From Hymenopus coronatus (taxonomy: Eukaryota; Arthropoda; Insecta; Mantodea; Hymenopodidae), in NCBI GenBank assembly GCA_030762935.1, contig CM060900.1, positions 403,891,632 to 403,955,631 of the forward strand: 64,000 nucleotides of DNA, given 5' to 3'. The notes below the pieces were generated by a model, which saw nothing but the letters and a program-made list of their open reading frames with translations, did no database searches and was not told the origin of the DNA. Every line of letters begins with the position of its first letter. The first letter of the stretch is position 1. This document shows, piece by piece, positions 1 through 12,107 of the stretch. The translations under genes and the position numbers were made by a program.

Positions 1-455
1 TGAGAAATAATGCAATATCCCACGCACAAAACACAACAGGTCACCATAGGATTTTTTTTTAAGTAAAGACCTGCAACATCCCTGCAATATTGCACCTATA
101 AAGAAATGAACCTCGCACCCTGTCAAAAATTCCAGGATTGTTGTAAACCTCACCACAAGAAGCTAAAGTTCACATGAGTAATTGTTCATCTTATTCAACG
201 GAAATCTGGTAAGCAAGGTTCTAAATCACGCACAATGGTACCACATGGCAGCAAATAGCACATGAGTCCAAGGTTCACAGCTTAGATTATCTTAGAATGT
301 TTGTGTGATCTCCGTTTTGCACCTCATTGAAACAATTTATTTTCTTACACATAATGTGTATACTTTTACAATATAAACACAATGTTTAGCAATTCATGGT
401 TCTCAAAGTAATCACATGTAGGCATTAGACAAAATTTTCAGAAGTACAAAAGACT
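1..455. other. Intronic sequence, nothing recognised
   Basis: This AT-rich stretch lies inside the CPT2 intron that follows the exon at 6033-6229. I looked on the minus strand for the C-terminal CPT2 exons and saw none. No coding or repeat signature stands out. Confidence 0.5.
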
Positions 456-560
456 AAAGTAGCTCAAGTGGTTAAAATGGTGTAACAAGGATAAAAAAGT
501 ACCACTGTTCGAATCCCAATAGCCAAGATTTTTCTATTCCAATGCTAAAATCATAGTTCA
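456..560 (+). repeat. tRNA-derived SINE fragment, family C
   Basis: A pol III type A-box-like stretch (TAGCTCAAGTGGTTAAAATG, from about 460) is followed by a good B box (GTTCGAATCC, 507-516). The sequence after the B box, ending in ATTTTTCTATTCC, resembles two other copies in the window near 22.2 kb (plus) and 44.5 kb (minus). The insert between the boxes is too long and irregular for a functional tRNA, so I read it as the head of a SINE. Its 3' end is not defined. Confidence 0.5.
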
Positions 561-1330
561 GTTACATTTCAAAGCACACATTACATGTTTTCAACAAACC
601 TATTAGTTTTATTGCATTATTCTGTGCAGGTTCTGTGACAATTACTGCATTTAATATTGAATGCTATGTAGATATCATTCACAGTTTTATGAAAGTAATT
701 TGTACTGGAGTGTTTATTGTCTTCGCTTCAGAAATGTAAACTAAAAGTATTAGTGGTGCTCTAATCATGTACTGTTTGAGAAAAACAAGAACAGTAAAAA
801 AAATTAAAAAACAGAAACTTCAGAAGTACTTTGTATCGTGGGACTTGATGACCAGCGCTATACCGACTCACCCATCAGAATGTTTTTGCAGAGTGCTCTA
901 GCTAACTAGTTATGATCTGAAACCAACTGAGCTGTTATCAGAGGTGTGCACACCCTCAACTCATAATTTTACCAAAGTTGCAAGTCCAATAATTTTAAAT
1001 ATTGTATTGATTGTGTACCAATACTGCATTTCTTCAACTACTAACATACAAATGAGGCATTGTGAATGAAAAAAGGACTCACATGTCCACATTCTTTTAA
1101 TTTTCAGACATTGATGTGCAATCCAGAAAAAATGCCATGACTGTGACACTTGTTAAAAGGGACAATAGGTCCCCCTACTCAAAGCGTTTATTTAGGACCC
1201 TCTACAATCCTGCCAATTTGTGTAGTTAAATTCTGGGACACTCTGTATATGGAAAAGGATAACAGAAACATCAGTACATTCTGGAACATTTGAGAAATAT
1301 AAAATGTATATACAAAGAAAAATCAGCAAT
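561..1330. other. Intronic sequence, nothing recognised
   Basis: No coding similarity, terminal repeat or tandem repeat was recognised. It borders the 3' end of the Penelope-like element that starts at about 1333. Confidence 0.4.
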
Positions 1331-1332
1331 AG

Positions 1333-3610
1333 TCATGCATTTTTAGGATGAAGTAGATAGGTGTGTAAGAGAGAAATGATATGGATTTTTTCCCAGACGT
1401 CGAGATCTGCTGCATATCTGGCGGGTTTTACAAGGTGTATGTTAGGTACTATTTCATGGTTAGTAGACCGAAAGTGGTGTGCAATGGCTGATTTGTCGGT
1501 TTGTTTGTATTTTACTGCTCTCATGTGTTCTTTAAGTCTTGTTTCAAGGTGTCTTTGTCTTACCAATGTAAAATTTGTTGCAATCTGCTAAATTTATTCT
1601 GTAGATTCCTGATTTTTTATGTTCTGGGATTTGGTCTTTTTATAGGCTGAACTCATTCTGGGGGGCAAGTGTGATTTTATGTTTTTTTGAATATTTTTTG
1701 GAACTTGTGGTGTAGTTTCGGGTGATAAGTAAACTTTTTGAAGCAAGGTTTATCTATTGCTGGGCTCAATTTTGTGATTTCTGTAATTAATTTCTGTTGT
1801 TTGAATTTTTTCATTTTTTTATCTATTAATTTTCGGTCGAAGCCAGTGTTTCTAGCAGTAGATATTATGTGTTTGTATTCTGTGTTGTATTCTTCATCTT
1901 TTAATGGTGTGAAGACAAGTCTATGGGTGAGGCTATAGAATACTGCATGCTTGTGAGCTATAGGATTGTGGCCCTAATTCTTTATATAGTTGTTGGAGTG
2001 TGTAGGTTTGTGATAGATACCAAAGGACAGTTTGTTGCTTTCTCCGATTATTTTCACATCTAGAAATGGAAGGTAGTTAGTTATCTTTTTATATTTCTAT
2101 TGTGAAGTGTATTGTTTTTTGTTGTATGTTGAGTAATTTGAGAGTCCTGTATGAAACATTTGGGGACAATGGCAAAGATGTCATCAACATATCTAGGCCA
2201 AGTCTTGAAGATGTATGGGAATGCTGAGGTTATGTGTATTTCAAGGTGGCTAATGTGAAGGTCTGCCAGAGGTGGTGAAATGGGGTTACCCATTGTAAGG
2301 CCTGTAGTTTGTTGGTATGTTCTGTTGTTGAAGGTGAAGTAATTGTGATCTAGGCATAGTTTAGTTAAGTTTAGGTAGTCATCTAATTCTTCTTTCTATT
2401 TTATTGTGGGTTAGCCAGCTTTCTAGGTGTTTTAACATTTGAGGAATGTGAATGTTTGTGTACATTACTGTGATATCGAAGGATACCAAGGTGTCTTCCG
2501 GTTTTATTTCCAGGGTGGAGATTTTGTTAATTAGATCCTGCGAGTTCTTTATGCTTAAGCTGGGATATTTTGGTAATGATGTGAACTTCTGCACTAACCA
2601 TTTTGAGAGACTGTATGTAGGAGAATCTATATTGTTGACATTTAGTCGCATGGCATTGCCAATTTTATGGATTTTTGGAAGGGCATAAAGTCTGGGTAAA
2701 ATTGGGTGGTTTGGTTTTAGTCTGTTTTTTGTGCTGTTTTGGATTGTTTTGGTTGCTTTTATGGTAAGGTTGTAGTCTTTTATGCATTGCTTCAAAGGAT
2801 CCATTTTGATTTCTATGATATTATCCTGCAACATATTTTCAACACTGGTGATATAGTCTGATTTATCTAACATTACTATTGTGTTGCTTTTATCTGCTTT
2901 GGTATATATTTCTGGTTTGGGTTTTAGATTCTGGAGGATTTTTTTATTTGGAAAGTTATTTCTACTATGATTGTGGTCTTTTAGAGCTATTTTGCATTCA
3001 TTTTTAAGGGCTGTTTTATAATCTTCTTTTAAATCTGCACAAGCTATTTCTATGTCTTCTACTTGGTTGGAGTAGGTTATACATGTTTTTAGGCCTTGAT
3101 TAAGTAATGAAATCTTATTGTTTGTGAATATTTGACTGGACTTGTTTACAACTTGGTTAGATGGAGTGTTTTGTGTGTGGTGAGCTTTCTTTTGGAGGTT
3201 AAGTGTTGAAGTTTTGTTTTGTTGTAAACACAGATTGTTTAGTTTCTTCTTAAGTTTTTGTTTTCTCTTGCTCATTTTCGTGCTTAAAATTGGTAGGAAG
3301 TTTATGAGTAAAATTTGCCATGCAATGTAACCAATATGTTTGTAAAATTTAGATGGAGATCGTATGTTTGTAGGTTAAGTTGGTGTAATTTTGCGTAGTG
3401 TTTGTTACGTTCAAGGAGCATTACTTTTTTATCTGCTAATTTTTGTTGGGGAGAGTTGTTTCTGAATTTTACTATTCTTCTTACAAAGTTGGGCATCACT
3501 TGGTGTGATATGCAGAGAATGTAATGCTCGCATTTGGAGGTTAACGATTTAAATCCCGCTATGACTTTTTTTCTTGACTGAGATTTTTTTTTCAGATCTT
3601 CAGCCCTCAT
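1333..3610 (-). mobile_element. Penelope-like retroelement (GIY-YIG type), broken
   Basis: Read on the minus strand, this is a reverse transcriptase followed by a GIY-YIG endonuclease, the hallmark order of Penelope-like elements. The N-terminal part (3610-3302) is basic. An intact stretch (3275-2379) carries KADKSNTIVMLDKSDY, a PKIHK motif and the RT motif A region VSFDITVMYTNIHI. The next stretch (2293-2081) has MGNPISPPLADL and the catalytic YVDDIF. The endonuclease follows, with GIYRI near 1611-1600 and FYIG near 1573-1562, then RLKEH and the terminal KSAIAHHFRSTNH region, ending at a stop at 1333. The reading frame shifts between FYIG and LETRLKEH and again near 2300-2380, so the copy is dead. 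It lies in the sense orientation of CPT2. A second member is at 55985-57130. Confidence 0.85.
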
Positions 3611-3614
3611 AATA

Positions 3615-4280
3615 GCAAATGCTAAGGATGTGTTCTAAATTTAGGACTGGAACATTTCGTAATTATATTTTAAAAAAATTCAATTTCATTTCATGCATCC
3701 TCATTGTCCATAAATATGAGGTGCCACATGTGTAAGAATGGGCATTAAATGATATTAAAAGAAAAGAAAATCACTCAGGGGTCATGTAAAAACAGAAGCA
3801 AAACACATGGTACATGACTATGATGTATCTGTGCTTCAAGCGGTACAGTGCATTTGGATTGTGAATGAAAATGAATTTAATGTTCTGTCAGGCTTTCTTC
3901 AAAATATTCTGAAAATGTTGACCTGGTCATCTTAGGTTGAATCAAACTTGATAACTTCACTGAGATGTCTGGAACTTGAATAATGGATATTCAGCTTACC
4001 ACACCAAATAGTAGGTATAAATCAACACCTACAGTGTGGTTAACAAAAACTTAGGATTAAAAGAACATGCAACAAGTAACCCTTATGTTGTGCTATCCCC
4101 CAGAAACTGAGATTGGAGGTTTACTAGAATGTGATTCATATGAGGAAAGTGTATGTCCATTTGCGCCTTTAGTCCAGCTAAGACACTGAAAGAATGTTAC
4201 ATAAAAGATAAATAATTCATAGCTCAAATAATGGCTATTAGAATTTTTGAAATTTGATTATTTTCTATTGTTTCCAAAAA
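3615..4280. other. Intronic sequence, nothing recognised
   Basis: This lies between the 5' side of the Penelope-like element and the left terminal repeat of the DDE_3 transposon. Part of it may be untranslated leader of the Penelope element, but I see no motif to prove that. Confidence 0.35.
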
Positions 4281-5750
4281 TATACAGAGCAGTTCCTCAG
4301 CGCTCTGGTCGGGACTTGCATGGCAGGCTTGTGCAGCATGTATGAATGAACTCAAAGCCACAGGCTCTTGCACATATCGGATATGTGGCAGCGAGCTTCA
4401 GTCAGCTGTCATTGCTCCTTGTGTGTGGATGCGAGACGCGTGTGTTTTTGTGTGTGATTAAATTATTGGATTATTACAAGCCAGAAATGGTACTCAAATA
4501 TTCGCTTGAACAAAAACTTTTTATGTATGGCACTTATGTGAAAACCGACTAATGTAGATATATTTGTAGGCAATTTCACGATAAATTTCCTGGTGGTCCA
4601 GTTCCGAGAAGAGAAACAGTTAGATATCTGGTAAATAAAGTGAAGAGAACAGGATCATTTTATGTTGTAAGTTGTAAAAAGAAACAAAGGGTTCTAATGA
4701 AAAACTTGATGAAATTGGCGAAGCATTTCAACAGTCTTCGAATAAATCTTTACGACATGTAGCACAACAAGTCAGTGTTTCAAAAACACTCAGTACATAG
4801 GTCTACAAAAGTGTTGAAATTAAAAGCATACAATGACTATTGTCCAACAATTACGACCAAGTGATGATAAAGCCTGCGTAAAGTTCTGTAACTGAATGTT
4901 ACAAAATGTTGCGGGCAGTACTGTTGACCCACATTTAATAATTTTTTTCAGATGAGGCATGGTTTCATTTGACTGGCCATGTTGCTTCAGAAAACAATAG
5001 GTATTGATGTACTGAAAATCACACTTAATTCACAAGGTTCCTTTACATGATGAAAAAAATTGGTGTATGGTATGCCGTAACAGCAGAATGGATAATAGGC
5101 CCCATATTTTACGATACCGTAAATTTCGATAGATACCGCAGAAATATTCTCGCCCCATGCTTTGCAATGTTGACACATAATGAGAGGGAATATGACTATT
5201 TTCAACAAGATTCTGCCACAGCTCATACTGCAGAGGTTTCCTTGGAAGATGTCAAGGATGTTTTTCATGACAGAATAATCTCTAAAGGGTTATGGCTGGC
5301 TTGATTACCATATCTTATTGTGTGTGACTTTTATCTGTGGGGCACTCTCAAAAATAGTGTGTATAGGAACAATCCTTGCACCATAGACGATCTTAAAAAC
5401 AATATAAGAACAGAAATTAGAGGAATTACGCAACAAGAACTGAGGCAAGTGAATAGTAATTTCATCAGAAGGTGCCAAGAATGTTTATCTGCCGAAGGAC
5501 ACACTTTCAACACCAACTGTGAAGAAGGTTAGTACTGCTAAAATAAAATGTAATTATGTTTGTTCAATAGGTAATCATCATTATAAAATCAGTAATAATA
5601 TAGTATCACTATCAATAATGAGAATAATAAACAGATACACGGAATATACCATGTGGACATGCATCATGACCACCAGCCAGATAGCTGGGGATCCTGTGCG
5701 GAACATGCATTGTGACTACCAGCCAGAGAGCTAAGGAACCGCTCTGTATA
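4281..5750 (+). mobile_element. DUF4817/DDE_3 DNA transposon with 28-bp terminal inverted repeats
   Basis: The left end (4281-4308) and the reverse complement of the right end (5723-5750) match over 28 bases with a few mismatches. They read TATACAGAGCAGTTCCTCAG and TATACAGAGCGGTTCCTTAG over the first 20. Between them is a decayed transposase, so the element is delimited at about 1.47 kb. A subterminal block near the right end (5656-5700) is repeated next to the right end (5702-5750): both copies hold a CATGCAT...GACYACCAGCCAGA core followed by GAGAGCTAAGG or ATAGCTGGGG. The outer TATA is consistent with TA target duplication. Confidence 0.85.
4473..5532 (+). pseudogene. Decayed transposase, DUF4817 plus DDE_3
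   Basis: The N-terminal helix-turn-helix is recognisable: a YSLEQKLFMYGTYVKT start, then after a stop FHDKFPGGPVPRRETVRYLV, the typical DUF4817 pattern. The DDE part follows: DEAWFHLTGHVASENNRYW near 4955, WYAVTAEWIIGPIFYD (from 5068), FQQDSATAHTAEVSLEDV (from 5200) and, in another frame, CDFYLWGTLKNSVYRNNPCT (from 5323). The C-terminal tail matches the usual ending of this family. At least two stops and several frame changes break it. The family is a cut-and-paste transposase common in arthropods; this copy cannot make an active enzyme. Confidence 0.85.
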
Positions 5751-6032
5751 AAGTTAAGTTCCACCATTGAAATCTTACCTCTCCCTTCATAATTCATCTC
5801 TCTACACTGTATATACTAATATGTGCACATTTTTGACTGTATTTGCCCATAATATGCACATATTTTTGGCAAGTTTTAATCCACTTAAACACACACCTCC
5901 TGGCAATGCAATCTTTCCGATTTTATTGCAAACACCAATACTTATTTCCTTATTTCAATATTTCTTAAACTTTACCTATAAAGCTACAAATCACATCGAT
6001 AATGGTGCAGATTGATCAAGCACTGTACTTAC
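5751..6032. other. Intronic sequence next to the CPT2 donor site
   Basis: Nothing coding was seen. The donor site of the CPT2 exon (AG|GTAAGT on the minus strand) is at 6032-6031. Confidence 0.5.
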
Positions 6033-6229
6033 CTAGTTTTTTAACAAATTCCTCAGCTTTGCAGCTTGATGGCTGTGTGTCTGGATGAATATATGGTTTC
6101 TCTATGCTATCTTTTAGCATATCCTGAAAATATCGTAACACTGCAACTCCATCACCCCAAGAATGTTCAAAATTAATTGCTGCATAGCCATCTTTACTTA
6201 TGATCAACGAAAATGATTTATCAAAAAAC
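6033..6229 (-). CDS. CPT2: CPT2 exon with the catalytic histidine motif
   Basis: This 197-base exon encodes FFDKSFSLIISKDGYAAINF followed by EHSWGDGVAVLRYF and a tail through KPYIHPDTQPSS to VKKL. Carnitine acyltransferases use the histidine of the EHSWGDG motif as the general base that transfers the acyl group between carnitine and CoA. CPT2 does this on the matrix side of the inner mitochondrial membrane, regenerating acyl-CoA for beta-oxidation. The acceptor is TTTGCAG at 6230-6236, and the first base completes the Arg codon begun by the exon at 12108. The donor AG|GTAAGT follows 6033, leaving phase 1. The next exon, with the remaining third of the protein, lies outside the window. Human CPT2 has Trp where this has the first Phe of FFDKSF; all other key residues are kept. 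Confidence 0.95.
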
Positions 6230-6930
6230 CTGCAAAGTAGTAAACTAAATGTAAGTGAATAAATACAAATTCAAAATTCTTACCACATACCAATATTATG
6301 GGGATGAAATAAATACTCTTAAAATTTCACTTAAAGACCAACATTTTTAGGATGATATTTCAGATAATTTTGCAAACCTTTTAAGTACAGGTACATCAAA
6401 ATTAATGAAAAATGTGTGTATGCCTTTTCTCCCATATGCTCTGATTTAGCACAAAAAAGTACACATACAACATTTCTGGTTTAAACTCATTTATAGGTCA
6501 TTCACTTTTATGTTTTTTGCAGATATGTGCTAAATTATTTAGGCACTAATCTTTGACCAATAACATTTAGCTCAGTTTTACATTTTACAATTATACATTT
6601 TCTCACTAACGTGTCACTTTTTCTAGTCTGATATAAAAAATGTATTACTTTATTTGCTCCTTTACTTTCTATGTTAAGAAATATTATCAATGGTTTCTGT
6701 ATACTGTATCTTTGCTGCTATAGCACACAAAGTAGCACACTGCTTCACATGTGCTAACAATTCAGTGATGCGAATAATTCTTCCCCAAGTTGTATCTGAT
6801 GATAGTGATGACAAAGAAGTAGGCTTAAATAACATTTTCAGTGTGCATAAGCCAATCCAAGCTCTGAAATTACTTAATTTCTATCATTGCAATGCTTGAA
6901 TGATGACACTTTCTGTGATTAATGCACGTA
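6230..6930. other. Intronic sequence, nothing recognised
   Basis: AT-rich sequence between the CPT2 exon and an interspersed repeat at 6935. No coding potential was recognised. Confidence 0.45.
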
Positions 6931-6934
6931 ATGG

Positions 6935-7085
6935 CTAGTACACACATATTTAATATTTTGAGGATCTAGAACTTATAATTGGACGCCTTTGTATATAAGA
7001 ATGTAAGCACTGTGTAGCAACATAGGCTGTAAAAGCCAAGTAATATAATTTTTTAATGTTTAATACACGTCTTAAGTTTTAATGC
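6935..7085 (+). repeat. Interspersed repeat, also present near 48.4 kb
   Basis: This segment matches 48325-48480 in the same orientation. Shared blocks include ACATATTTAATATTTTGA, the CCTTTGTATA region, TAGGGCTGTAAAAG or TAGGCTGTAAAAG, and TTTTTAATGTTTAATAC. The 48-kb copy is one unit of a degenerate tandem array. The family is unidentified. Confidence 0.6.
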
Positions 7086-7204
7086 ACATTTTTGGACTCA
7101 TGTTGATATGAATGTTCTGTAATGTTTTGGTGTCAGGAGGACACAGATCCTGTAAGGGCAGGCTCGGGCACAGGCAAAGTTCATAATGTCTGTAGTTGCT
7201 ACAT

Positions 7205-7444
7205 GGCCGCACCGTGGCCGAGTGGTCAGATCATTTGCCTCTCACCTAGACGGCCCAGGTTCGATCCCAAGTGACCACATGTAAGATTTGTGGTGGTCAA
7301 AGCGGCACAGGGGCGGGTTTTCTCCGGGTTCTCCAGTTTCCCCTGCCATCAAATTCCACCGGGGCTCCATCTTCATGTACCATCAGTGTCATTGCCTGCG
7401 GTGCCATTGCAGTAAAAGCGGGCATTAAACACTACCAAAAAAAA
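7205..7444 (+). mobile_element. tRNA-derived SINE, family A, with target-site duplication
   Basis: The head carries an A box (TGGCCGAGTGG, near 7214) and a B box (GGTTCGATCCC, 7258-7268), so it derives from a tRNA. The body runs to a poly(A) tail at about 7437-7445. The 11-base sequence AGTTGCTACAT occurs immediately before the head (7194-7204) and immediately after the tail (7445-7455), which is a clean target-site duplication. A second, more diverged member is at 18117-18480. SINEs are mobilised in trans by LINE enzymes. Confidence 0.85.
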
Positions 7445-7455
7445 AGTTGCTACAT

Positions 7456-7712
7456 CCTGACCCCATCTGAACCCCTAACAGGACTACCTAACCCCATGGA
7501 GAGGTCTCTCTCACTCACCTGATCCTTCAACCTTAAAACATGATACAGAAATGAAATGATATAAAAATTCATGACATTATGTAATCCATCCCAACATTCA
7601 CCTATCAATGGAAAACCATGCAAAGACCCAAAATCAAAGTAGCGCCCCAACAGGAATCAAACCCAAAACCTTCCAAATGCAAGGATCACATGTTACTGTG
7701 AAGCCATGTAGA
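7456..7712 (-). repeat. Older SINE-like element, minus strand, split by the SINE at 7205
   Basis: On the minus strand a B-box-like GGGTTTGATTCCTG (about 7660-7647) lies in a tRNA-like head, CATCTACATGGCTTCACAGT at the start. The body continues leftward to about 7456 and appears to resume beyond the inserted SINE near 7130-7194. This makes the SINE at 7205 the younger of the two. The assignment rests on the B box alone. Confidence 0.4.
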
Positions 7713-8090
7713 TGCCCATCATTGAAATGCTTTTTTTACTACCTACAATAAACAGTGGAAATCAAACTCTGTATATTTCACTGGAAATATATGTTTAAAG
7801 CTTTTGAACTCAGTAAGGGAAAAATAAAACATTTTAGAATTAAAGATATGTATGTAGAGAGACAGATGCATTTTTTTTATTGTATTTTATTTTTTTGTTT
7901 TTGTTTACCATTTGTGCATGTTACTGTGCTTGATCCTTAGCTTCTGTGCTATGTACTAACGTGTATATAAATTACTTGACGCCTATTGCTGTGAAAAATC
8001 ATGACAGTAAAACTATATTTGTTTAATCACTGTGTAGATATTTTTCTGGGTTTTCATATATCTTCAGCAATTGCTGCTCAAATGAAGCCT
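7713..8090. other. Intronic sequence, nothing recognised
   Basis: T-rich and A-rich sequence without a recognisable gene or repeat. Confidence 0.4.
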
Positions 8091-8539
8091 TCGCTTCCTC
8101 TTCAGTTGGTAAGGTTGTAGTGCATGTTGAGGTATTGAACAGGTGTGGAATTTCAAGTTGAGATGGCCATTCAGAATTTAATTGAGAATTGCCAAAATGA
8201 ATCTAAAAACTCAGTCAATCAGAAACTTCTGAAGCTGCACAGATAACCTTTGGAAACAGCTGTCCAGTGATTACCAAGCTTATATGCAAACATGTATTTC
8301 TCTATATTGCATTCAAATAAACTGCTGCAAAAACAAATTAAGCATCTAGAAGAAATAGTCCAATGCCAATACAGCTTATAGTTGCATACCATTGGTGGAT
8401 ATGCAGATGATTAGAGCTGCAATGCTCTGTGACAGCTAAAATGACCAGCAGAGTGCATTAATGTCCCAATTAATAGGCTTGATAAGGTATACAAGGGGCA
8501 TAACTAGCATCTAAAGGTTAGCAATTACTGTGGATGGAC

Positions 8540-9350
8540 ACAGAGAATGCTACAGAGAATACTTGTTAGACAACATTACCTGTACCTGACAGAGTTTGAA
8601 TGGGACCTAATTATGGGTGTCCATGTGGTCAGCTGGTCAAATTGGGCAACACTCAGACGTGTTGTACATTTGTATGCGACAGTAGCTTTAATGTTGAATT
8701 GAAGACATCTGGGAAAAACAAATGGTCTCATTCAAACATCCTGCATCCTTCACATTGGTTGGACACTAGCAGCAGCTGCACTATGAAATTGCCATCTCAT
8801 ATGTAAGTTGACATTAATATGACAACAGAAATGGCCGTGCTTGCAGTAATGTAATGCCCATGAAGTATGGACATGATGTCATGTGGCATTTTCTTGAGTT
8901 TAGTGATGAATCTCAGTACTGCATTTCTTTTATACTTATAATCATTTGTGAGGATAGCAATGACCTGGGAAGAAGTACCATTTTGCCAATGCTTTAGAGA
9001 GGCACAGTGGTGTAAATCCTGGTGCCTTGGTATGAAGAACCATCGGACATGGCTGGTAGTGATTTAGAATAACAGTACATCACAGAAAACCTGCATTTTC
9101 AGGTGCTAGCTCTCATGTGACTATCCTGGTACCATCTATCAAAGAGGACAATGACCACCCACACTGGCAAGTGTGTCTATGAACTCCCTGCATGGGTTTG
9201 AAGTACTCCCATGGACAGTAATATTCCCAGATCTGAGATCTGTCCTTAATAGAACATGTAAGAGACCGGCTTGGACGTCAACACTGCCCCACTACCTGCA
9301 TCCAAGATATAAAGACCAGTTATAAGTTGTGTGCCAACTGAGTATGTGGA
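8540..9350 (+). pseudogene. Decayed Tc1-like transposase
   Basis: Fragments in shifting frames follow the order of Tc1-family transposases. They include a FSDESQYCI block (near 8908), where the family has the first catalytic Asp in FSDESRF. Near 9195-9290 there are traces of the LPWPARSPDLSPIEHVWD block, read as LPWTVIFPDLRSVLNRTC. The upstream region 8560-8800 resembles the helix-turn-helix part. Many stops and frameshifts are present, and I could not place terminal repeats. This is an old relic of a cut-and-paste DNA transposon. Confidence 0.5.
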
Positions 9351-9399
9351 GGTTGCATGACAACTTTCCCAACTGAATTTTTACATGTATCCAGGGCTC

Positions 9400-9890
9400 A
9401 GAAAGAACGATTGATATGTACACTCATACTGCCAGTCTCATTCTATTTTGTAATTGATGAAATACAGTCATGTAACCCCTCAAAACATTAAGTTTCATTT
9501 AATTTTCTCTACTTCTTCTAGGTACTAAAACATTTTATTGGGCAATGCAATTTAAATATTGTTTGGCAAAAGACAAAAAAGTTAAAAAGTATTCACAATA
9601 ATATGTCACAGCATATTTAATTACTTTAGACCAACAATTTCATACACCATAAATTATATCATGTTTATAAATCATTAGCTCTCTTGCCTGGCATCTCATT
9701 GGTACATTCTATAAATAGATGGTTGAAAATAACAATAGGGATGATTTTTTAAAGTCTTTTAAGTAGTTTGTAATTTGTACTTGTACCTAAGCCATAAGTG
9801 TCCAAAGTGTTATCCAGATTGATTATGTAATGGCAATTTGTAGTACATAAGGAGTCTGAAAAATACTGTTATGGGTAGTTTAAGTTGTAT
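9400..9890. other. Intronic sequence, nothing recognised
   Basis: No coding or repeat structure was recognised. Confidence 0.4.
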
Positions 9891-10300
9891 GGTATCCTGT
9901 AATGTTCACGGATTACTATAATCCAAGTGTACACATGACACTAGAGCTAAAGATAATATGTATATGGATGGAAAAACAAAGAAGTTTTTTTGATAAAAAT
10001 CCATTAGTAATTGGAAAAACATTTTATAATAAATTACCAGCTGCAATTAAGCAAGAAACAGGTGATTTATTCACTAAGCAGCTAAAAAGCTATTTAATTA
10101 ATTGTGCCTTTTATGATATAGATGAATATTTGTAAAAAATACACTTTTGTTGTAAAGATTAAGTACAAATTTTTTTATTAGTCATTATTTGTATGTATAT
10201 AACTTCTATTTATTATATGATTTAAATATAAGCTGACAATGCCAGATACTATTTGTAATAGTCTATTGGATGCAACAAAATCAAATTGAATTGAATACAA
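9890..10300 (+). mobile_element. 3' end of a jockey/CR1-like LINE, 5' truncated
   Basis: The plus strand encodes a short C-terminal piece typical of these reverse transcriptases: FFDKNPLVIGKTFYNKLP, then KQLKSYLINCAFYDIDEYL, ending at a stop near 10134. A 3' untranslated region follows, finishing with AAATTGAATTGAATAC, a repeat-type tail common in such LINEs. The catalytic domain is absent, consistent with 5' truncation during target-primed insertion. Confidence 0.6.
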
Positions 10301-12107
10301 ATATGTGCCCTAATTGACTAAGTAGTATAATTTTTATCTATAAGGAACTGAAAATAAAGTAGGGTGGTTATTAAAATTTTGAGCACTACATCATTCAAAA
10401 TAAGGATTAGGTTGCTTTTGGAATTTGTTGCCATAATCTACGATTTCTACTAACTCCTATTGTATAATTGTGCAACAGTTTGACTACATGATTTATACAG
10501 TGCAGAGTTTGAAAATACAGTAGGGCGGTTTTTTGGCCTAGTAAGGTAGATTACAATTTTTGCTGGGTCTTATAGTTTAAGACACTAAATGGTATGCAGT
10601 CCCCACATCAGCATAGCAAATGTCATAGCACAGCAGTCACAGCAGTGAAGTGGTCTGGTACAATCAGCTGTTAAAAACAGTTTTCTTATTATTAACCTTG
10701 ACTAAGTTATTAAACTTAAGAATTTTAGTGGCTCTAAATGGGATATTGAAATGCCCATTTCTTGTGCTGGTGGAGAGATTTTCATGGAGAATGTTCTGAT
10801 CTATCTCACCGACATTTTTCTTAGTAAGTGCATTTAGGTAACCCTTTTCATGTTTATTCTGAACTGACTCTCTAATTTTTATGAGGTTTAATATTCTACT
10901 TAGCATGGGAGCACCAAGAAAACTTTGTCACACTTTCCCACAATTTCACTTTCTAACGTCACTTTGTTGTAATGTAAACTTTTGTGATCTTGTATTAAGG
11001 CACTTCTAAAGAGTTTTGCCAACAACATATCCCTTATAGGCAACCTAGATGTAGAGACAGATAGATATGTATGACTAACTCACCTTCTTTAGGCTCTAAC
11101 CCCACCAACCCACAAATGACAGCACTGGTGCAGGGACTGCATGCCACTAGTGCCATATAAGTGTACAAAGTTTCATCTAGATAGGCCACAGAATGTCGAT
11201 TTGTATGTTAAGAGGTTGAAAATATGACCTGAATATAAGATTAGCTTATCAATGCCAGTTTCAGAATCAAAATGTATCTGATTCTATCAAAATCATACCA
11301 TATACATTACCAGATAAAACTTCAGTGAAATATGAGGGAAATTTGACTATATGACTGATATAAACCCCTTTACAATAACTCAGTTTTAATATTTTAAGCC
11401 TCCTCATTTACCCCTTTGGGCTGTAAGTCATTAACAAGTGCCAAAAGTGATCTGATATCCATATTAGATGAAATGGGATTGAAATTTGGTGACAGGAATA
11501 TGAAAATGAAACCTCTAACCCCCAATTTTAAAATTTGTGGAAAATCTATAGCATGCGACCATCAGGAAGAATAGGGTTTTTCAATTTTGAAAGAATTATC
11601 TAAATTGGTTGAGCAGATTTTGATCCACACAAATTTTCGCTCCTTATAATGATAGTGTACATGATTGTTCTAATCTCCAGTCTGCAGGGAGAAAACAAGT
11701 ATAGTCTATTTGCATTCTTTTCAGCCAGCAGGTGGGTAAGAGGGGCAAATGACAGGTTCCTGCATCAAGTAGCACCCTTCTCCCTCCTACAGGCACTAGC
11801 CAAACAGAATATAAATGGACTGTATCATCAGAGGCACAATAAGAAAATGTTAACAAAACTTTTTCTATGCAAATTCTAGTAATGTCAAGAATGTCAGCAC
11901 CCAATGCTGCCTTGATAGAAGTGCACAAGTTACCAGGAAGATAGAACAATGGAATTTTGAATTATCTATAAAGAAGAAATATGTTTGAAGATGGAGTGTC
12001 ATTTTGTTTTCAACTTAAATGCCTTGTTGCTCAAAATGTTCAGCGCCATCCTAATATGTATTATAATGATCAATTTTTCAACACTAGCTTAGCATTATAT
12101 GTTATAC
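10301..12107. other. Intronic sequence, unassigned
   Basis: No exon or recognised element was found. The phrase TACAAAGTTTCATCTAGAT (near 11166) with GAGCAGATTTTGATCC (11610) resembles 3' regions of some arthropod interspersed repeats, but I cannot name a family. The CPT2 donor GTATAAC is at 12107-12101. Confidence 0.3.

Noticed and set aside
1361..1938. Plus-strand frames over the first Penelope-like element
   Set aside because: They are antisense shadows of the endonuclease and reverse transcriptase region.
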